From: Brugia malayi
Taxonomy: Eukaryota; Nematoda; Chromadorea; Rhabditida; Onchocercidae
Reading direction: 5' to 3'
DNA: 64,000 bases
Assembly (NCBI RefSeq): GCF_000002995.4
Contig: NW_025062479.1
Span: forward strand, 1,695,721-1,759,720
The position numbers and the translations under genes were made by a program. How positions within the stretch are numbered: the stretch's first letter is position 1; every line of letters starts with the position of its first letter. The notes under the pieces are model-generated. The model was not told where the DNA came from. It saw nothing but the letters and a program-made list of their open reading frames with translations, and did not search any database. Positions 25,716 to 43,162 of this stretch are shown one piece after another.

Positions 25716-27726
25716 GAAAATAAGTGCTAGAGGGGAAAGTTAGAATGAAATAAATGAAGAAATTTTTGCAATAATAATTTCTTTTTTATTCCATTTTATT
25801 TTTTATTTTTTTTTTTGAAGAAGTGAATTTGAAATTATATTTTACGTGTAAAATCAGTGCTGAAAAATTCAACAATAGCAACAAGAAAAAAAAAAAAAGA
25901 TTATAATAGTAGGAAATAATGAAATAACAACGATCATAGCAATTGTGACAAAAGTAACATTAACAAAAGTAGGAAAATATTTATTTTAATGTCATTGATA
26001 TGATTGAAAATGAATGTTATGAAAGATTAATCACAATAATTCATCAATTCTTATTTGAATTCAACAATAAATTAGAACAATTGTGAAAATTTTCATTTCA
26101 ACTATCTTTTGGATTTATTATTTCATTACATCTATGTTTCATTAGCTTATTTTTAATAAAAATTGTCAAATTTTGTTGCATTTTTTTTATTTTTTTTTTC
26201 AATTAATTATTAAAAAATTTGAAAATTGAGTTACACGATGCTAATTTCATTTCTTAGCAATGAAATCATTTAATTTAATTTATTTAAAACTTTATCACTT
26301 ATAATAAAAATTAATGCATACAATTAGATTAATGGGATAATTTTCAGAAGTAAAAATATTCATACAAGTTGATTACTGAAATGGAAATAAATTACTGGAA
26401 GTAAAAAAAAATCAAAAAAAAAAAAAAAAATGATTCGACTATTAGATAGATAAAGCAAAAAAGAAAACAAAGAAAGGACCGAAAAAAAAAAGCAAAAACT
26501 TGAATTACCTTTTCATTTTTTTACGCTTTTTTATTCATTTCTTTCTTTCTATTACAATTTAATAAGAATTGGTTTTAGCATATTTTTTTTTTTTTTTTAT
26601 CGAATTTTGTTAAAAATTAAAAAAGGGCAAAAAAAAAAAAAAAAGTAGTAACAAATGTAAAGAAGAGCTGCAAAGTTGTTTTACATAATAAATAATTGAT
26701 AGTTATAATGTGAAAATTATTGAAGAGATGAAGCAAAGGAGGAGTGAAGGAGGAAAAAAATTTTTTTTTCAAAAATGAAGAATTGATTGAAATATTACGA
26801 AGAAGGAAAGCAACATATCATTTTCTGTAGAAGTGAGGAATTAAAAAAAAGAAAGGAAAAATGAAAATTTCTAGATATGTAATATTTGAAAAATTAAAAA
26901 AAGCCTATTATTATTATTATTTGTTTGTCATAATTATTATTATCATTGTTATTACAACGATTATTTATTATTATTATTATTATTATTTATTTTCACTTTT
27001 CCGTTTTCAACGAAGATGAAGGAAAAAGAAGAAAAAATGATTGTTTCCATTCCATTTTCATTAATTTTTTTTTTTGCATTGTTTGGTTTTAGGAATAATT
27101 TTTTTGAGAATTGTAGGAAAAAATAAGAATGTTTATATTATATAACTTTCTAAATAACTATTTAAGAAACAAAAAATTTGTGTAATTATTTCATTATTAT
27201 AATTATTATTTCTCAACAATGATAGTCGATTAATTTTAAATTAATTTCATTCAGCGTTGATTTGATGAGAAAATAACGAAATTTGAAATGTTGTCTACTA
27301 TCATTTCATATTTTAACCTCTCGAATGTTTTTTAAAAAAATTTTTTTCGCTCTACCCTTTTTTAAAATACTTTTCAATACGAACGGATGGTGGAAAAATA
27401 AATTGTGCATAACAGCTGACACTGAAAGGAGAAACAAACAAATAAATAAATAATTAAACAATTAAATAAATGAAGACGAAATTTATAACATTTTTATTTA
27501 TAGCGAAATTTATAGCAGATAGAGCTTAGTTAAATGAATTCTAAATTTTGCTATATTTTAATAATTCGAAAATATATCTGAATTGTATAAATAAAACTTA
27601 TTAACATTATATTAATTACTAAGCATACACAAATTATATTTATTTTTTATTGTATTTTATTTTAAATTTTGTGATAATGGAAATGTGAAAAAATAAAAAC
27701 AAAATTATTATTATTAAACGAATAAG

Positions 27727-27829
27727 ATATGATAAGAATTGTTAGTAATGTTTTAATTTGATAAGTGAGAATGTATTGATACGATAAGGATTGTTAGCAA
27801 TATTTTAATCTGATAAGGAAGAATATATG
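27727..27829. repeat. Tandem duplication, 52-bp period, carrying four GATAAG motifs
   Basis: Two adjacent copies with 52-base spacing, each of the form GATAAGRATTGTTAGYAATR, then TTTTAATYTGATAAG. GATAAG occurs at the start and the middle of each copy. It lies about 170 bases downstream (in transcription) of the candidate rootletin exon 27999-28083, inside its putative intron. Confidence 0.85.
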
Positions 27830-27998
27830 AAAATCATAATAATAGTAATATTTGTTGATATTAATGGTGATAATAATACTAGTAATAATAGTTAATTAAT
27901 GATAGCATTAGTAATGATGTTAGTTTTGATATTACTGGGAGGGAATATAATATTAATATTATCATAATTATTTGTGATATGATATGAATGATACAAAC

Positions 27999-28083
27999 CT
28001 TTTGTTTCTCTTACATATCTTATGGAAGATGTAGTTAAATTAGCCTCTGCTTCAGTTGCTTGTTCATCAGTAGAAGATGACAT
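27999..28083 (-). CDS. che-10: Candidate alternative first exon of rootletin
   Basis: A short exon encoding a serine/threonine- and acid-rich start (MSSSTDEQATEAEANL, 28 codons plus one base) ends at AAAAG/GTTTGT in phase 1. The rootletin exon starting at 12941 begins with two bases of a split codon, so direct splicing keeps frame and replaces the 14.06-kb head by this one. The next exon to the left on this strand is more than 13.9 kb away, so the link is an inference. It could be the first exon of another gene. A second good donor (TAT/GTAAGA) lies 17 bases earlier in phase 0. An in-frame ATG at 28137 would add a hydrophobic leader; I prefer 28083. Confidence 0.45.
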
Positions 28084-31000
28084 AATTTGAAGAAGAAAGC
28101 GGACAACAAACAAAATGAGCAAAACATTGAGGATCAAAGTCTTTAAATATCAACTAGAACATATTTTCTTCAACTTTTTCTCTTTTTTTTTTTTTTCACA
28201 ACTATTATTTTCTGTTCAATTTTAACAAATCAATAGTAAAGCGAACAGAAAAAAAAAGTTTTTTTTTTTCTTTCAAGCTTAATCATACCTTTCTATTTCT
28301 CATTTTTTCTTTTGCTTCATCATTAAAACTAAGAAACAACAACAATTACGATATGATGGATAATTTTTAGTTGAAAATAAAAAAAAAAGAAAGAGATAAA
28401 TTTATAGTTATATATAATAAGTACAATAATATAAGCTTATATTACATCAACTTACGATATGATAGAAACAAATGCAAGGGTTTAGATGAAAATTATTGTT
28501 TCATTTAATTCCAATTCATAAATGTTTATTTTGAAATATTTCACTGCTAATTTAATCGTTACCTTAGTGATTTTAAAATTATCTTTTCCCTCTCCTTTCC
28601 ATCTCATTCTCTTTCAATTTTCTATCTTTTTTGGCTCCATGTATTTAATTTGAAACCATTTTCATTATTGATATTAACATCAATATATTATTTATTATTT
28701 TTCTTATTATCATTATCCGTTTTTTTGCTGTCATTATCATCTTTATTGTCACTTTGATTATTTAGTTTTGCTTTTCATTATTATCATCACAACTTATCAG
28801 CATTACTAAATTATCTCTTCCTATCTCTTCTTCTTCAACTTCCGGTATTTGTACTTCTGATAAATTTTCCAAATTGTTTTGCATTCCGTGTTGCATTCTT
28901 TTTTGCTAAATATTTCTCAATCATTTTGCAATTTCATTCTGTTCATCCCATTGCTAATTATGCTACTAATAGTGTCCTTTGCTAGTTTTTTTTATACCTC
29001 AAAAAATTTTCCGTTTCACTGTTTTATTCGAGACATCATGAATCATCGAATGGGATAACAACTGTGAAACTTTTTAACCATTCATTCCAGAGTTTAAATT
29101 ACTTAAAATCATAGCATTTTTTGATATTGTTAAGCAGACAATTTTTTTTTTCCTTTTGTAATTAATTAGGCTTATTGGTTGAGAAAAAAAAAATCTTAAA
29201 TTCAATAATGAAATTGAATCAATAAATGTTGAAATACACATTTATCATTATTAATAATTCTATCAAAAGAATTTCATCAAATTATTTCGAATTATTTCCA
29301 AGTTTTTCTTTTTCTTGCTATTAAAGCATTTATCCGTTTTCATTTACGAATTAATCACAAAGAGAGAGAGAAGAAAAGGAGAGGAAAAAAAAAAAGTGAC
29401 AAATTTAATTAGAAAATAAATACCATGTAAATTTTGTATTATTTCTTTTGTGCTAAAAAAAAAAAAAAAAAAACGAGTGCTGCCAAGCAACATTTTGAAA
29501 TTATTTCTAATTTTTACATCTTTTAGAAAGTTTTCATTTATTACTGTACATTTTGGATTTTTTTGAAATAAAAAATTGAAAAGAAATATCTGAAATTTAT
29601 TTTATAGAATCCAAAAAAAAAAAAAAATTAAATGAAATTAATTTATTCTTTAAATATATAAATTTCAGCAGCATAATTTTACAATGAAAATAGCATTCAT
29701 ACATACATGTTTTCCAGTGATTGAAATTTTCAAAGTTTTAATTATTCCAAGGAACTGAAAAAAAAATAAATAAATAATATATATATACATGGATAAAATA
29801 GAGAAATTGCCTTCATTTATATTCAATCTTTTTTGAAAAAGTTGAAACAAAAAAAAAAAAAAAGAAAGAAAAAATGAAAATAGAAAAAGAGAAAATTAAT
29901 AGGAAAGAGACGGAAGAAGAAACAGGATAAAACAGATAGATAGATAGATAGATAAATCAATTTCAAAGCATATTATTATTTGAAATTTTGTTTACCATGA
30001 AATGCGGTTATTGTGATAGTATATGATTGATCCGGTTTTTCACTGGAATAAAATAATGATGACGATAATAATTTTAGGTAACATGGAAATAAGTTGACAG
30101 ATGACAATATGCATCTAATGCTTATGTTATAATTGAAATTATTAGTAAAACTTTATTTGCATCAAATTGAATTTAAACAAAAATAACAACGGTGAATAAA
30201 ATTAGAATTATTGGATAGATATATTATTTGATTATTAATGTTAGTTATTTGAAATATTATTTAATCAAATTTTTATTGGCATAATTAATTATTTTCTAAA
30301 TCATTGATAATCTTATTTCAAGCGACTGAAATTACAAAAAGAAGTGAAAGGAAAAGAATTATAACTATAAGCAAATTATTGTAAATAAAAGTTACTGTTG
30401 AAATATTAAAAGTTACATTGCTAATCGGATGTATTAATAAAATTTCAAAATTTGAATTAAACTTTTAATTCTCTTCTTCTTCTACTCAGTTTTTTTTGTA
30501 TAATTGAATTTGTTTGTATTTTTTGCTTAAATAAATATATTATGAGTAATTTGAGCTAATCATTCTATTAAACATTCCGTGAACTAATATCAAAAAAGCT
30601 AAAACAAATTTAAATTAATTAAGTGATTATATTATTTTCTAATAATATAATATATATGTGTGTATAACTGAATCATTTGTTTATTAAATTCCATTCTATA
30701 TTCTTTATTTTGTTTCATTTTATGTAGTAATAATAATTTAAACGATAGTTGAAAATTTAATTTTTTTTTAAAAGAAAAATAAAGTTTTAAATATTATATC
30801 CGTTTATTATCTTTTGTCATTATTTTCTATTTCACCTTTTTTTTTTTTTTTTGTAATTTTCTTTTTCTGTACAAAAATGGAAATATTTAATGTATTATAT
30901 TTTGAAAAAAAATTTTTTTTCTTTTAAATCAAATTTGCTTTTTTAAAATCTTTTGTATTGATTGCATTATATTGTTATAGTTTTTTTGCAATTTTTCATA

Positions 31001-31734
31001 TAAATTCTTTCTTTTTTTTTTTACTTCGTAATTGAAATCACTAAGAAAAATGATTCAATCATTTTTGAGTGCTTTTATTTATTTATTCTTTCTTTTGAAA
31101 TAGAAATGTAAAATTGTAGCATAAAGGAAAACGTTTAAAATTTTTTATTTTTATAAAATTTTTCTTTTTTTTTTTCTTTCTTGATATTTCCAAGAGAAAT
31201 GAAAAATGAAACGAGTAAAGAAGAGGTAGGAGGAGAGAGGGAGAGAAAAAAAAAGAAAATTTCGAATGTTTTCATGATGAGTAATCATTGCTTACTTTCT
31301 TTCACCTTTCTTCTCTTTTTTTTTTTTTTTTTTTTTTTTGTTCTGTTATTCTTTGTAGCATTATTTTAAATCCGTAAAATTTTTTTATCCCTCTTTCTCT
31401 CTCTCTTTCTTCCTCTTTTCTCAAATAGAATTAAGTGTAAATTATAAATACACTCATATACAATGCTTATAATCAGTATTAATTTTCTCCAAAAATAAAA
31501 AAAAAAGAAAAACGATTTTAATAATTGAAAAATTGGTAAATTAACTTTTTTTTTCTTATAGTTTGAAGAAAAAAAAAAATTCCAAATAAAAATTCAGTGA
31601 AAATTTTTTCTCTTTTTAAATCATAATTTTTATAAATTGTCAATCATTATCATTCAGTTTTAGATAACAGTGATAAATGAATATGACATTATTTTCCATC
31701 CTTTTTTTTTTTTTTTTTTAATATTTTAAAACAT

Positions 31735-31860
31735 ACATTTGCCAATCAGAAAACCATTTTAAAGCATCCATTTACTAATCGGAAAACCATTTTAAGACAT
31801 TTTAAGGCATCCATTTACCAATTGAAAAATGATTTTAAAGCATGCATTCATCAATGAGGG
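31735..31860. repeat. Minisatellite of about 35 bp, three to four diverged copies
   Basis: Repeated pattern CATTTACYAATCGGAAAACC followed by ATTTTAAAGCATC. Copies start near 31735, 31768 and 31811, with a weaker fourth at 31844. The second copy has an internal ATTTTAAG duplication. Confidence 0.8.
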
Positions 31861-32100
31861 AGCTATATATTTATTAAAAGCACAAAAAAAAAGTAAAATG
31901 AAGCAATAGTACTCTGTTAAGGTAATAAATATTACTTTTTAAATCAAGAAATAGAAATATGAATTTTTGTTTAAAATTCTCTTTTCTTTTTCTACGATTA
32001 AACATATGAGAGGGAATAAATTGTGAATGAAAAAAAATTGAAGTTATCAAAAAAAAAAAGGGGAAACGATAATAGTTAAGTAGATATAAATAAAATAATT

Positions 32101-32204
32101 AACTGATTGATTGATTGATCGATTGGTTGATTGACTAACCGACTGATTGGTTGGGTTGATTGATTGATTGACTGGTTGACTGATTGATTGATTGGCTGAT
32201 TGAT
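32101..32204. repeat. TTGA/TGAT tetranucleotide microsatellite with variants
   Basis: About 26 units of TTGA with TGGT, TGAC and CGAT variants, 730 bases upstream of the first visible PI4K2 exon. The open frame on the minus strand (repeated NQ, SI) is an artefact of the repeat. Confidence 0.9.
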
Positions 32205-32935
32205 ACTGTAAATATTATGCAATTTCCAAATGTGTTTCTTTTTTATTAAATAATAGTGTATTTGTTTAGTTACAAACATTTTAGAAATTTACTAAATTAA
32301 GTGAAAAGAAAAAAGGGAAGTGAAAATAGCAAGAAACAAATTTCAATTTCAACTATTATTTAATACTATCACCAGTATTGACCTTATTAATAATATCATT
32401 AAGTCAATTATTTAAATCCTCTCATCAGCTAATTATAGTTTGAGTAGTCATTGATTTATTAAGCAATAATAATAATTTACTAGTATTTTTATCAATATTT
32501 TTTCTCCTTTTCTTATTCTTCTTTCACATTGTAATACTCTTTTTTTTTTTGGTTGCTTACCTTATCACAAATTTTTTCAGTCATCTAATCTTTATACAAA
32601 TTAAATGCTAAATTGTTTAACAATTTGGTGAATGTATTTAATAATTTGGAATTTTTTTTTCGAAAAAAAAAGACAAATAAATAATTTTTTTTTTTTTGAT
32701 CGAAAAAAAATAAATATTTTCAAATGACTTATTTTGATTTTCATTTTTTTCAAAATATTTTATTTGGATTTAAAAAATTGGGTTTAAATTTTTAGATTTA
32801 AACTTTAATATATACGATATGAGATATTTTATGGCATTATTTTGGAACATAATATGTTTTATTTTATTTTTTTCTTTTTTTTTTCTCTCTCCCTCTCTTA
32901 ATAGTAATAAATGAATATTTTTAATTTAATTTTAG

Positions 32936-37325
<4,390 letters not shown>

Positions 37326-37368
37326 ATTTATGAATGAAAATCAATAATACATGCTTTACTGATTTATG

Positions 37369-37374
37369 AATAAA
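37369..37374 (+). promoter_or_regulatory. Likely poly(A) signal of PI4K2
   Basis: A canonical AATAAA lies 44 bases after the TAA stop, which fits the short 3' UTRs common in nematodes. It is a motif match only, and in such AT-rich DNA the hexamer is frequent. Confidence 0.4.
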
Positions 37375-39357
37375 ATTTAATATTTGTTATGTTACAACAC
37401 ACTGATAATGTTTGATAAATTGCATAGTTGTTAAAATCATTGTTACACTTGATAATTAATAATCTGATAATAATTCAATTGAAATATTATTTTTCAAAAA
37501 AGAAATAATGAAATTTGTTAAATTTCTATCCAACATTTTGTTAAAGTTTTATCCATTTTTATGTTATTTTAATTTTATTTTTCTATATTTATTAATTATT
37601 AATTAATTCTTTATTTTATTTCATTTTTTGCACCTATTGGTAGTAATATTAATTGTTTTTTTTTTTTTTTTTTTAATATTTATTGATAGTAGTAATAAAA
37701 GTAGAATTTAGATTAATTGTGCTATGGTAATTTCGGAAATTTTCAACAACAATAATCGTTTATAATAAAGTAGAAAAAAAATGAAGCAAAAAAGAAAAAT
37801 AATAAAATAAAGAAAAAACAATATATTTCTGATAAATATATTAATAATAGTGGAAATAATTACTAAAGGTAAACGCTTAATTGATTGAAATTATTAAGAT
37901 GTACGAAAAAAAAAAAGTATTTTTTTAAAAAGAAATTTCTTTTAAAATATTTTGATTAGATTTATTATCAATTAAATTTTCAACGGTTAAAGTATCATGG
38001 AAGGAAAAAGCAGAATTAGAAATCAAAATAGTAGTTAATATTTTGAAATGCTGACAAAAGTAAAAACAAGAAAAAGTTTTCTTTTAAAAACAAAATTTAA
38101 AATACAAATAATTGAGTGTATTGATTTGATATAAAAACTTATTTTAGCTTAATATTGAATAATAAGTCACTCCTTTCATTCCGTTTTTTTTTTTTTTTTT
38201 GTTTAGGACATTTTTTTCCTTTTTTGTTAAATTTATAATTGCAAAGTGTTAGTTTTTATCATTCGAACAATTAGTTTTTGTGAAATTAATTCAGTATATT
38301 ACGCTAAACTCATTCCTTTATATGTAAATTTGAAAATATCTAATGAGTCACATGAATTAAACTGTTCAATTCACAAAAATAATTATGATATGGAAATGAA
38401 TGGTAATACTTTTATCACGTTAACTTATGCTAGATAACATTTACTTATTTGTCTCTCTTACTCATTAAAAAGAAAAAAAAATTAAAATTTACTTCAAATA
38501 AACATAAAAAAATTCGAGTCCATTTCATTCAAATCTAAAAAGTGCCCTCATATAAAAATTTATTTGTCTTTTTTAAATTAGCATAAATGATTTGTAATAA
38601 TAGTTTTTATTTTCAAATTTCATAAATTTTTCATAAAAAAATAAATTTAATAATTAGATTTTTTTTCTTTTTTCATACTGACAAAACAAAACTTTAGCAA
38701 TCTATTTAATCACTTTTGTTTGCTTAAATCTTATCATTTAATAAATTTTTCAAATGTATAATCACATCTTGTATATGCGTCGTTAGAGGATTGTATAATG
38801 AAACAAATCAAATTTACATTTTTTTTTTTTTTTTTCTGCTTGTAATGGAATTGAAAAAAATTCCTAAATGCTTTCTAAAATATGTAATTGAAAGTTTAGT
38901 AAAATAAAAAAATAATAATAAATTTGAACAGGAAAAAAAGTGATGTAAACTGATTTTTCCATGAAAAATTTGGAAAATTTAACAGATTGTCTATCAACCT
39001 GGATACTTCCTCTTGAGCATTTTTATTGGTGTAAATAGAGAACGAAAGGAAAGATAAATTGAAGGATTTAAATCGTTATTTTGTTACTTTCTGTTGTACA
39101 TTTGAAAATTTTATTGAATAACATGTAACTAATTTAAATCTTTACTTTTCCTTCTGTATTTTAATTCTTTATTTAATTTAGGCTATATTTAATCAAATTA
39201 AAAAGAAAAAAAAATTGTAGGGATCGATAATGAATGTCTCTAGAATTTAAAAAAAAAAAGCAAAAAAAAAGTGGATTAAAATGAATCAATTAAAATGAAA
39301 TCATTTCCGCTTGTTTAAAAGAATATTTACCTGCTATTACATAAAAGTAGAAAGTGT

Positions 39358-39388
<31 letters not shown>

Positions 39389-39392
39389 AGAA
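39358..39392. repeat. (GA)n microsatellite
   Basis: About 17 units with one GG interruption, followed by purine-only sequence to 39468. It is complementary to the CT tract 800 bases to the right. Confidence 0.95.
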
Positions 39393-40196
39393 GTTTGAAT
39401 GGTTATTTTTCAACTTTTATAAAAAAGGAGAAAAAGAGAGGGAGGGAAAGGGAGGGAGAGAGAAAGATGGCAATACATTAGTCTGTGAAAAAGTTGGCGA
39501 AGCGTAAAATTACTTATCAAATTTGTTTACATTAAATATTTATTATTTAATAAGTTTTTTTTTTGATCGATATATGCACAAATATAATATAACATAATAT
39601 TATATATATATATGTAAATGGTTAAAGCCTTTTAAAACGAAAATCCATTGCATATTTTAATTACATTCTGAAAGAGAATCTCATTTTCATTGAAATGTTA
39701 ATAACATAACAAAAATGACGGCAATGGCAACAATGAATGGTTAAAAGATGATTGAATGATTGAAATAGATCAATGAAAACGGATGATGGCATTAAATTTA
39801 AAAAAAAAAAAATTATTTTGTGTTTTTTTTTTTCTTTTTTTCATCAAAAAACGTTTTATCAAATGTTGTTATTACTATAATTATTATTGTTCTCCTATAT
39901 AATGCAACAGAAAAAAAAAAAAAAAGAAGGAAAAAGAAAAAGTGTTCCGGATAATATTGCTTTAACCGTTATACTTTTCGCATATATTTAAAAAAAAAAA
40001 AAAAGACCGATACCACTCATTCATTTTTGCATATTTTTTAGAGGCCAAATCATCTCTTCACAAATTTGTATATATTATTTTTCTCACTTTTATATATTTA
40101 TATGCATATACGTTCTGTTTTTTTTTTTTTTTTTTTTTTTCCATTTTCATTTTCATTTATTTTATTCTAATAATCATTCCCTTTTCATCATTTCTT

Positions 40197-40228
<32 letters not shown>

Positions 40229-40240
40229 CTCTCTCTCTTC
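40197..40240. repeat. (CT)n microsatellite
   Basis: About 20 CT units with CC interruptions. Shorter CT tracts occur at 42581-42608, 57236-57256 and 61568-61596. Confidence 0.95.
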
Positions 40241-41394
40241 TGATATATGAAATAAATGAAATCAGCGATACCAATAAATTTTTTTTAAATTTTAAAATTT
40301 TATTTTTTTTTTTGAAAAACTTTATTCTCTTTACTATCATTATTATAAGTCTTTCACTTTTTTTTTCTTATTTCTTTCTGTCTTTTCTCTTTTTTCTTCC
40401 AAAAATATATTTGATGAAATCTTTGTTATCAAATTCAAATTTTTCTTTCTTTTGTTTCCTCTTTTTTTTTGTAGTGTGTATTTGAATAATGCTTATTAAA
40501 TAACATAAGTATTATATAAGAACTGAATTTAAAAATTCTTTATTGATAAGATATATTTATACATGACATTTTATTGTATGCAATGATTTATGCTTGTAAG
40601 CAAAATTATATTTTTCCAATTTAATATCAAAGATTTTTAGTGCTTTATTGGAGCATACCAGTGATTATATATTTGATTCCATTGTTTGTTTACATATTTT
40701 ATCAAATGACATTATGAATTCTGTAATCATCAAATATTTCTTCACAATCAAATATCTATTTCTATTTCCATTTCTATTTTCTATTTATCTTTCCACTCTC
40801 ATTTATTATTCATTCCACCATTAATTTTTTCATTTTTCCTTTTCACTTTTTCCTTTTTATCTTCCCCAATTTTTCTTTTCTTTCCTTTTTCTTCCTTCCT
40901 TCCCTTTTTTTTTCCTTTTTTATTATTAAAGAAAGGTTTCGTTTTTCTTTTTATTCTCTTTTTTTTTTTTTTATTTCTTTGTCTCCTTCTTCTCTTTTCA
41001 TATATTTGGCCTAAAATAAGTTTAATGAGAAACAGAAAATTTTGTTTCCTTTTCTTTTTTGGTTATAATTAAAGTTAATTTTTTTTTTTTTTTTTTAAAT
41101 TATTGATAATGCTACGATGTATGTGAAATTTTAGTTTTCTTTTTCATACAAATTTTATATTGGAACTTTTTGATAGCACTAAGTGGAGGAAGTTATTTTG
41201 TACATTCCTTTCAGAAATTTTATCCTTTTTTTCCTGCAAAAAATTAAAATAAAATGAAACTAATCTCATCAAAATTTGCTTTTTTTTTTTTTTCAAATTA
41301 TCATTTTTTATTAGAATTAAAAATTCGCTGTATCACATTTTTTTGTGTAAAATATTATTTGAATATATAATGTATGTTAAAATAGAAGATCTAA

Positions 41395-41663
41395 GCATAC
41401 GTGTACACATCGTAATTTATGTACGATGTACAGGTGTAATACGAAATTTATGTACGATGTACACGTATAATACGTAATTTATGTACGATGTACACGTATA
41501 ATACGTAATTTATGTACGATGTACAGGTGTAATACGAAATTTATGTACGATGTACACGTGTAATACGAAATTTATGTACGATGTACACGTATAATACGAA
41601 ATTTATGTACGATGTACGCGTATAATACGTAATTTATATACGATGTACACTACGTATGTTTAA
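41395..41663. repeat. 31-bp minisatellite, eight copies, with inverted ends
   Basis: Units begin at 41412, 41443, 41474, 41505, 41536, 41567, 41598 and 41629, each close to GTAATTTATGTACGATGTAC plus ACGTATAATAC. Two sites alternate between units: GTAAT or GAAAT, and ACGTATAA, AGGTGTAA or ACGTGTAA. The flanks TAAGCATACGTGTACACATCG (left) and, read on the other strand, TAAACATACGTAGTGTACATCG (right) form imperfect terminal inverted repeats of about 20 bp. No reading frame is involved. It could be a degenerate foldback element or an ordinary minisatellite. Confidence 0.9.
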
Positions 41664-43162
41664 AAAATGAAATGATAAAAAGAAAAATCTCACAATAAAT
41701 AAAAGAAAAAAGAAAATAGAAATAACTAAACGATTTTTTTTTTTATTTTTTTTCAAAGAAGTGTTAGTTGAAAATATTGCTCATAAGTAAAAATTCTTTC
41801 TTTCGTTTTTTTTTTCTTTTTTTTGCAAAAAAAAAAAAAAGTCTTAAAAGATAAATTGTAGGGAAAAGTGGTATAGAAATAGTTTGTCAAAATCAAATGA
41901 AATTTTCGGAATTCATATGATTATAATGAGATGGGAATGAATTTCAAAAATTTTCATTTTCTCATTACTGACAAATTTCATTTGCCGACGGACAACTTTT
42001 AATATGTCCCTAATATAAAAGTTAACTTCGTTTTTGTTTAAATTGACTTTAACAAATTACCTTAATTGAGAATAATTGCGACACTTAAATTTTCACGAAG
42101 GACAAATTTCTCTTTCATAATTATCTGGTAAGCAAGAAATTAATGTCATCTTCATTTGACTTCTCGACCTGAATTACATATTTGCACAATTTCATATCAT
42201 CCTTTTAAACAATCTATCAGTTTCCTTCTCGAAATGTAACATTAAATAAAAGATGTATTTAATGTTTTTTCTTTTTTCTTTTCCTTTAATTCAAATTTAA
42301 CCTAAATTGTTTTTTATTAATGATTTGAAAGAAAAAGAAAGGAGATTCAGTTTTAAAAGATAAAATGTCACAAGTAGTAGTAGTAGTAGTAGTAGCAATA
42401 ACAAACACAAAACTTTTCTCTTGAAAATAAATTCCCATCCTAAATTATTAAACATAATGGTGAATAGATGTTACCGTAAGTTTGCATTAAAATATAAGTT
42501 ATTTATTGTAAATGAGATAAAATTTATAAATCCGAAATATTTTGCATTTCTTCTACCTCTTTCTTTTTCTAACTCCTTATCTTTCTCTCTCTCCCTCTCC
42601 CTCTCTCTAATTTACTACTTGATAAAATTTTTCAGTAACAAATAGATGTATAAATTAAGTTACTCTAATAATTAAAGATTGAAAATACAAAAGAAAAAGA
42701 CGAACTTTTTTGTAAAATATATAAGAAATTCAAATGTGAAAACATTTGTTCAAATTATGACATTCGAAAAATTTTTTCCTTTTATTTTAATTTATCCTTG
42801 GCCTGAAAAATTTGAATTATTTATCTTCAACATTACCTGCCTATTTTTTTTCTCCTCCTGTTTTTTTTTTTTTTTTTTTTTTTTTGACATTATCTGCTTT
42901 TACCTAACACACACAAAAAAATTTTTGATTACGATTGATAACAGCGATTATTCATCATCATCATCATCATTTTCCATTTTATCATTCATTATCAAATTCA
43001 AACTTTTTCTTCATATCATACACAATTTCAACTATTGAAGATATTGAATTTTGAAAATTACCATCATACTATGTGTTCTGTTACACGGATGAATCAATAA
43101 TTCAGGACAATGACATACGTTTGTCAATTTGACGACAATTACAGTTGAAATTCTTTTATTGT

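Larger units (their letters stand above)
14064..27998. other. Non-coding interval between rootletin exon 1 and the possible upstream exon
   Basis: Fourteen kilobases with no exon I can support on either strand. It contains simple repeats, homopolymers and the small inverted repeats listed separately. If 27999-28083 belongs to rootletin this is intron; otherwise it is intergenic. A slightly GC-richer patch at about 16560-16760 is described in the findings. Confidence 0.6.
28138..32935. other. Non-coding interval upstream of the visible PI4K2 exons
   Basis: Should hold the PI4K2 N-terminal exons and promoter, but I could not recognise codons for the SGSYF loop, the KPKxEEPYG lysine segment or the CCPCC motif. 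It includes a GATA repeat (29936-29955), the 35-bp minisatellite and the TTGA tract. A 44-codon acidic open frame on the minus strand (28896-28762) is unsupported. Confidence 0.55.

Noticed and set aside
28762..28896. Minus-strand 44-codon frame (MQHGMQNNLENLSEVQIPEV) as another rootletin exon
   Set aside because: Its plausible donor is phase 0 and fits neither rootletin acceptor; much of it is GAA repeat.
38246..38437. 63-codon plus-strand frame after PI4K2
   Set aside because: Composition is ordinary for AT-rich random sequence; it lies after the PI4K2 poly(A) signal and has no motif.
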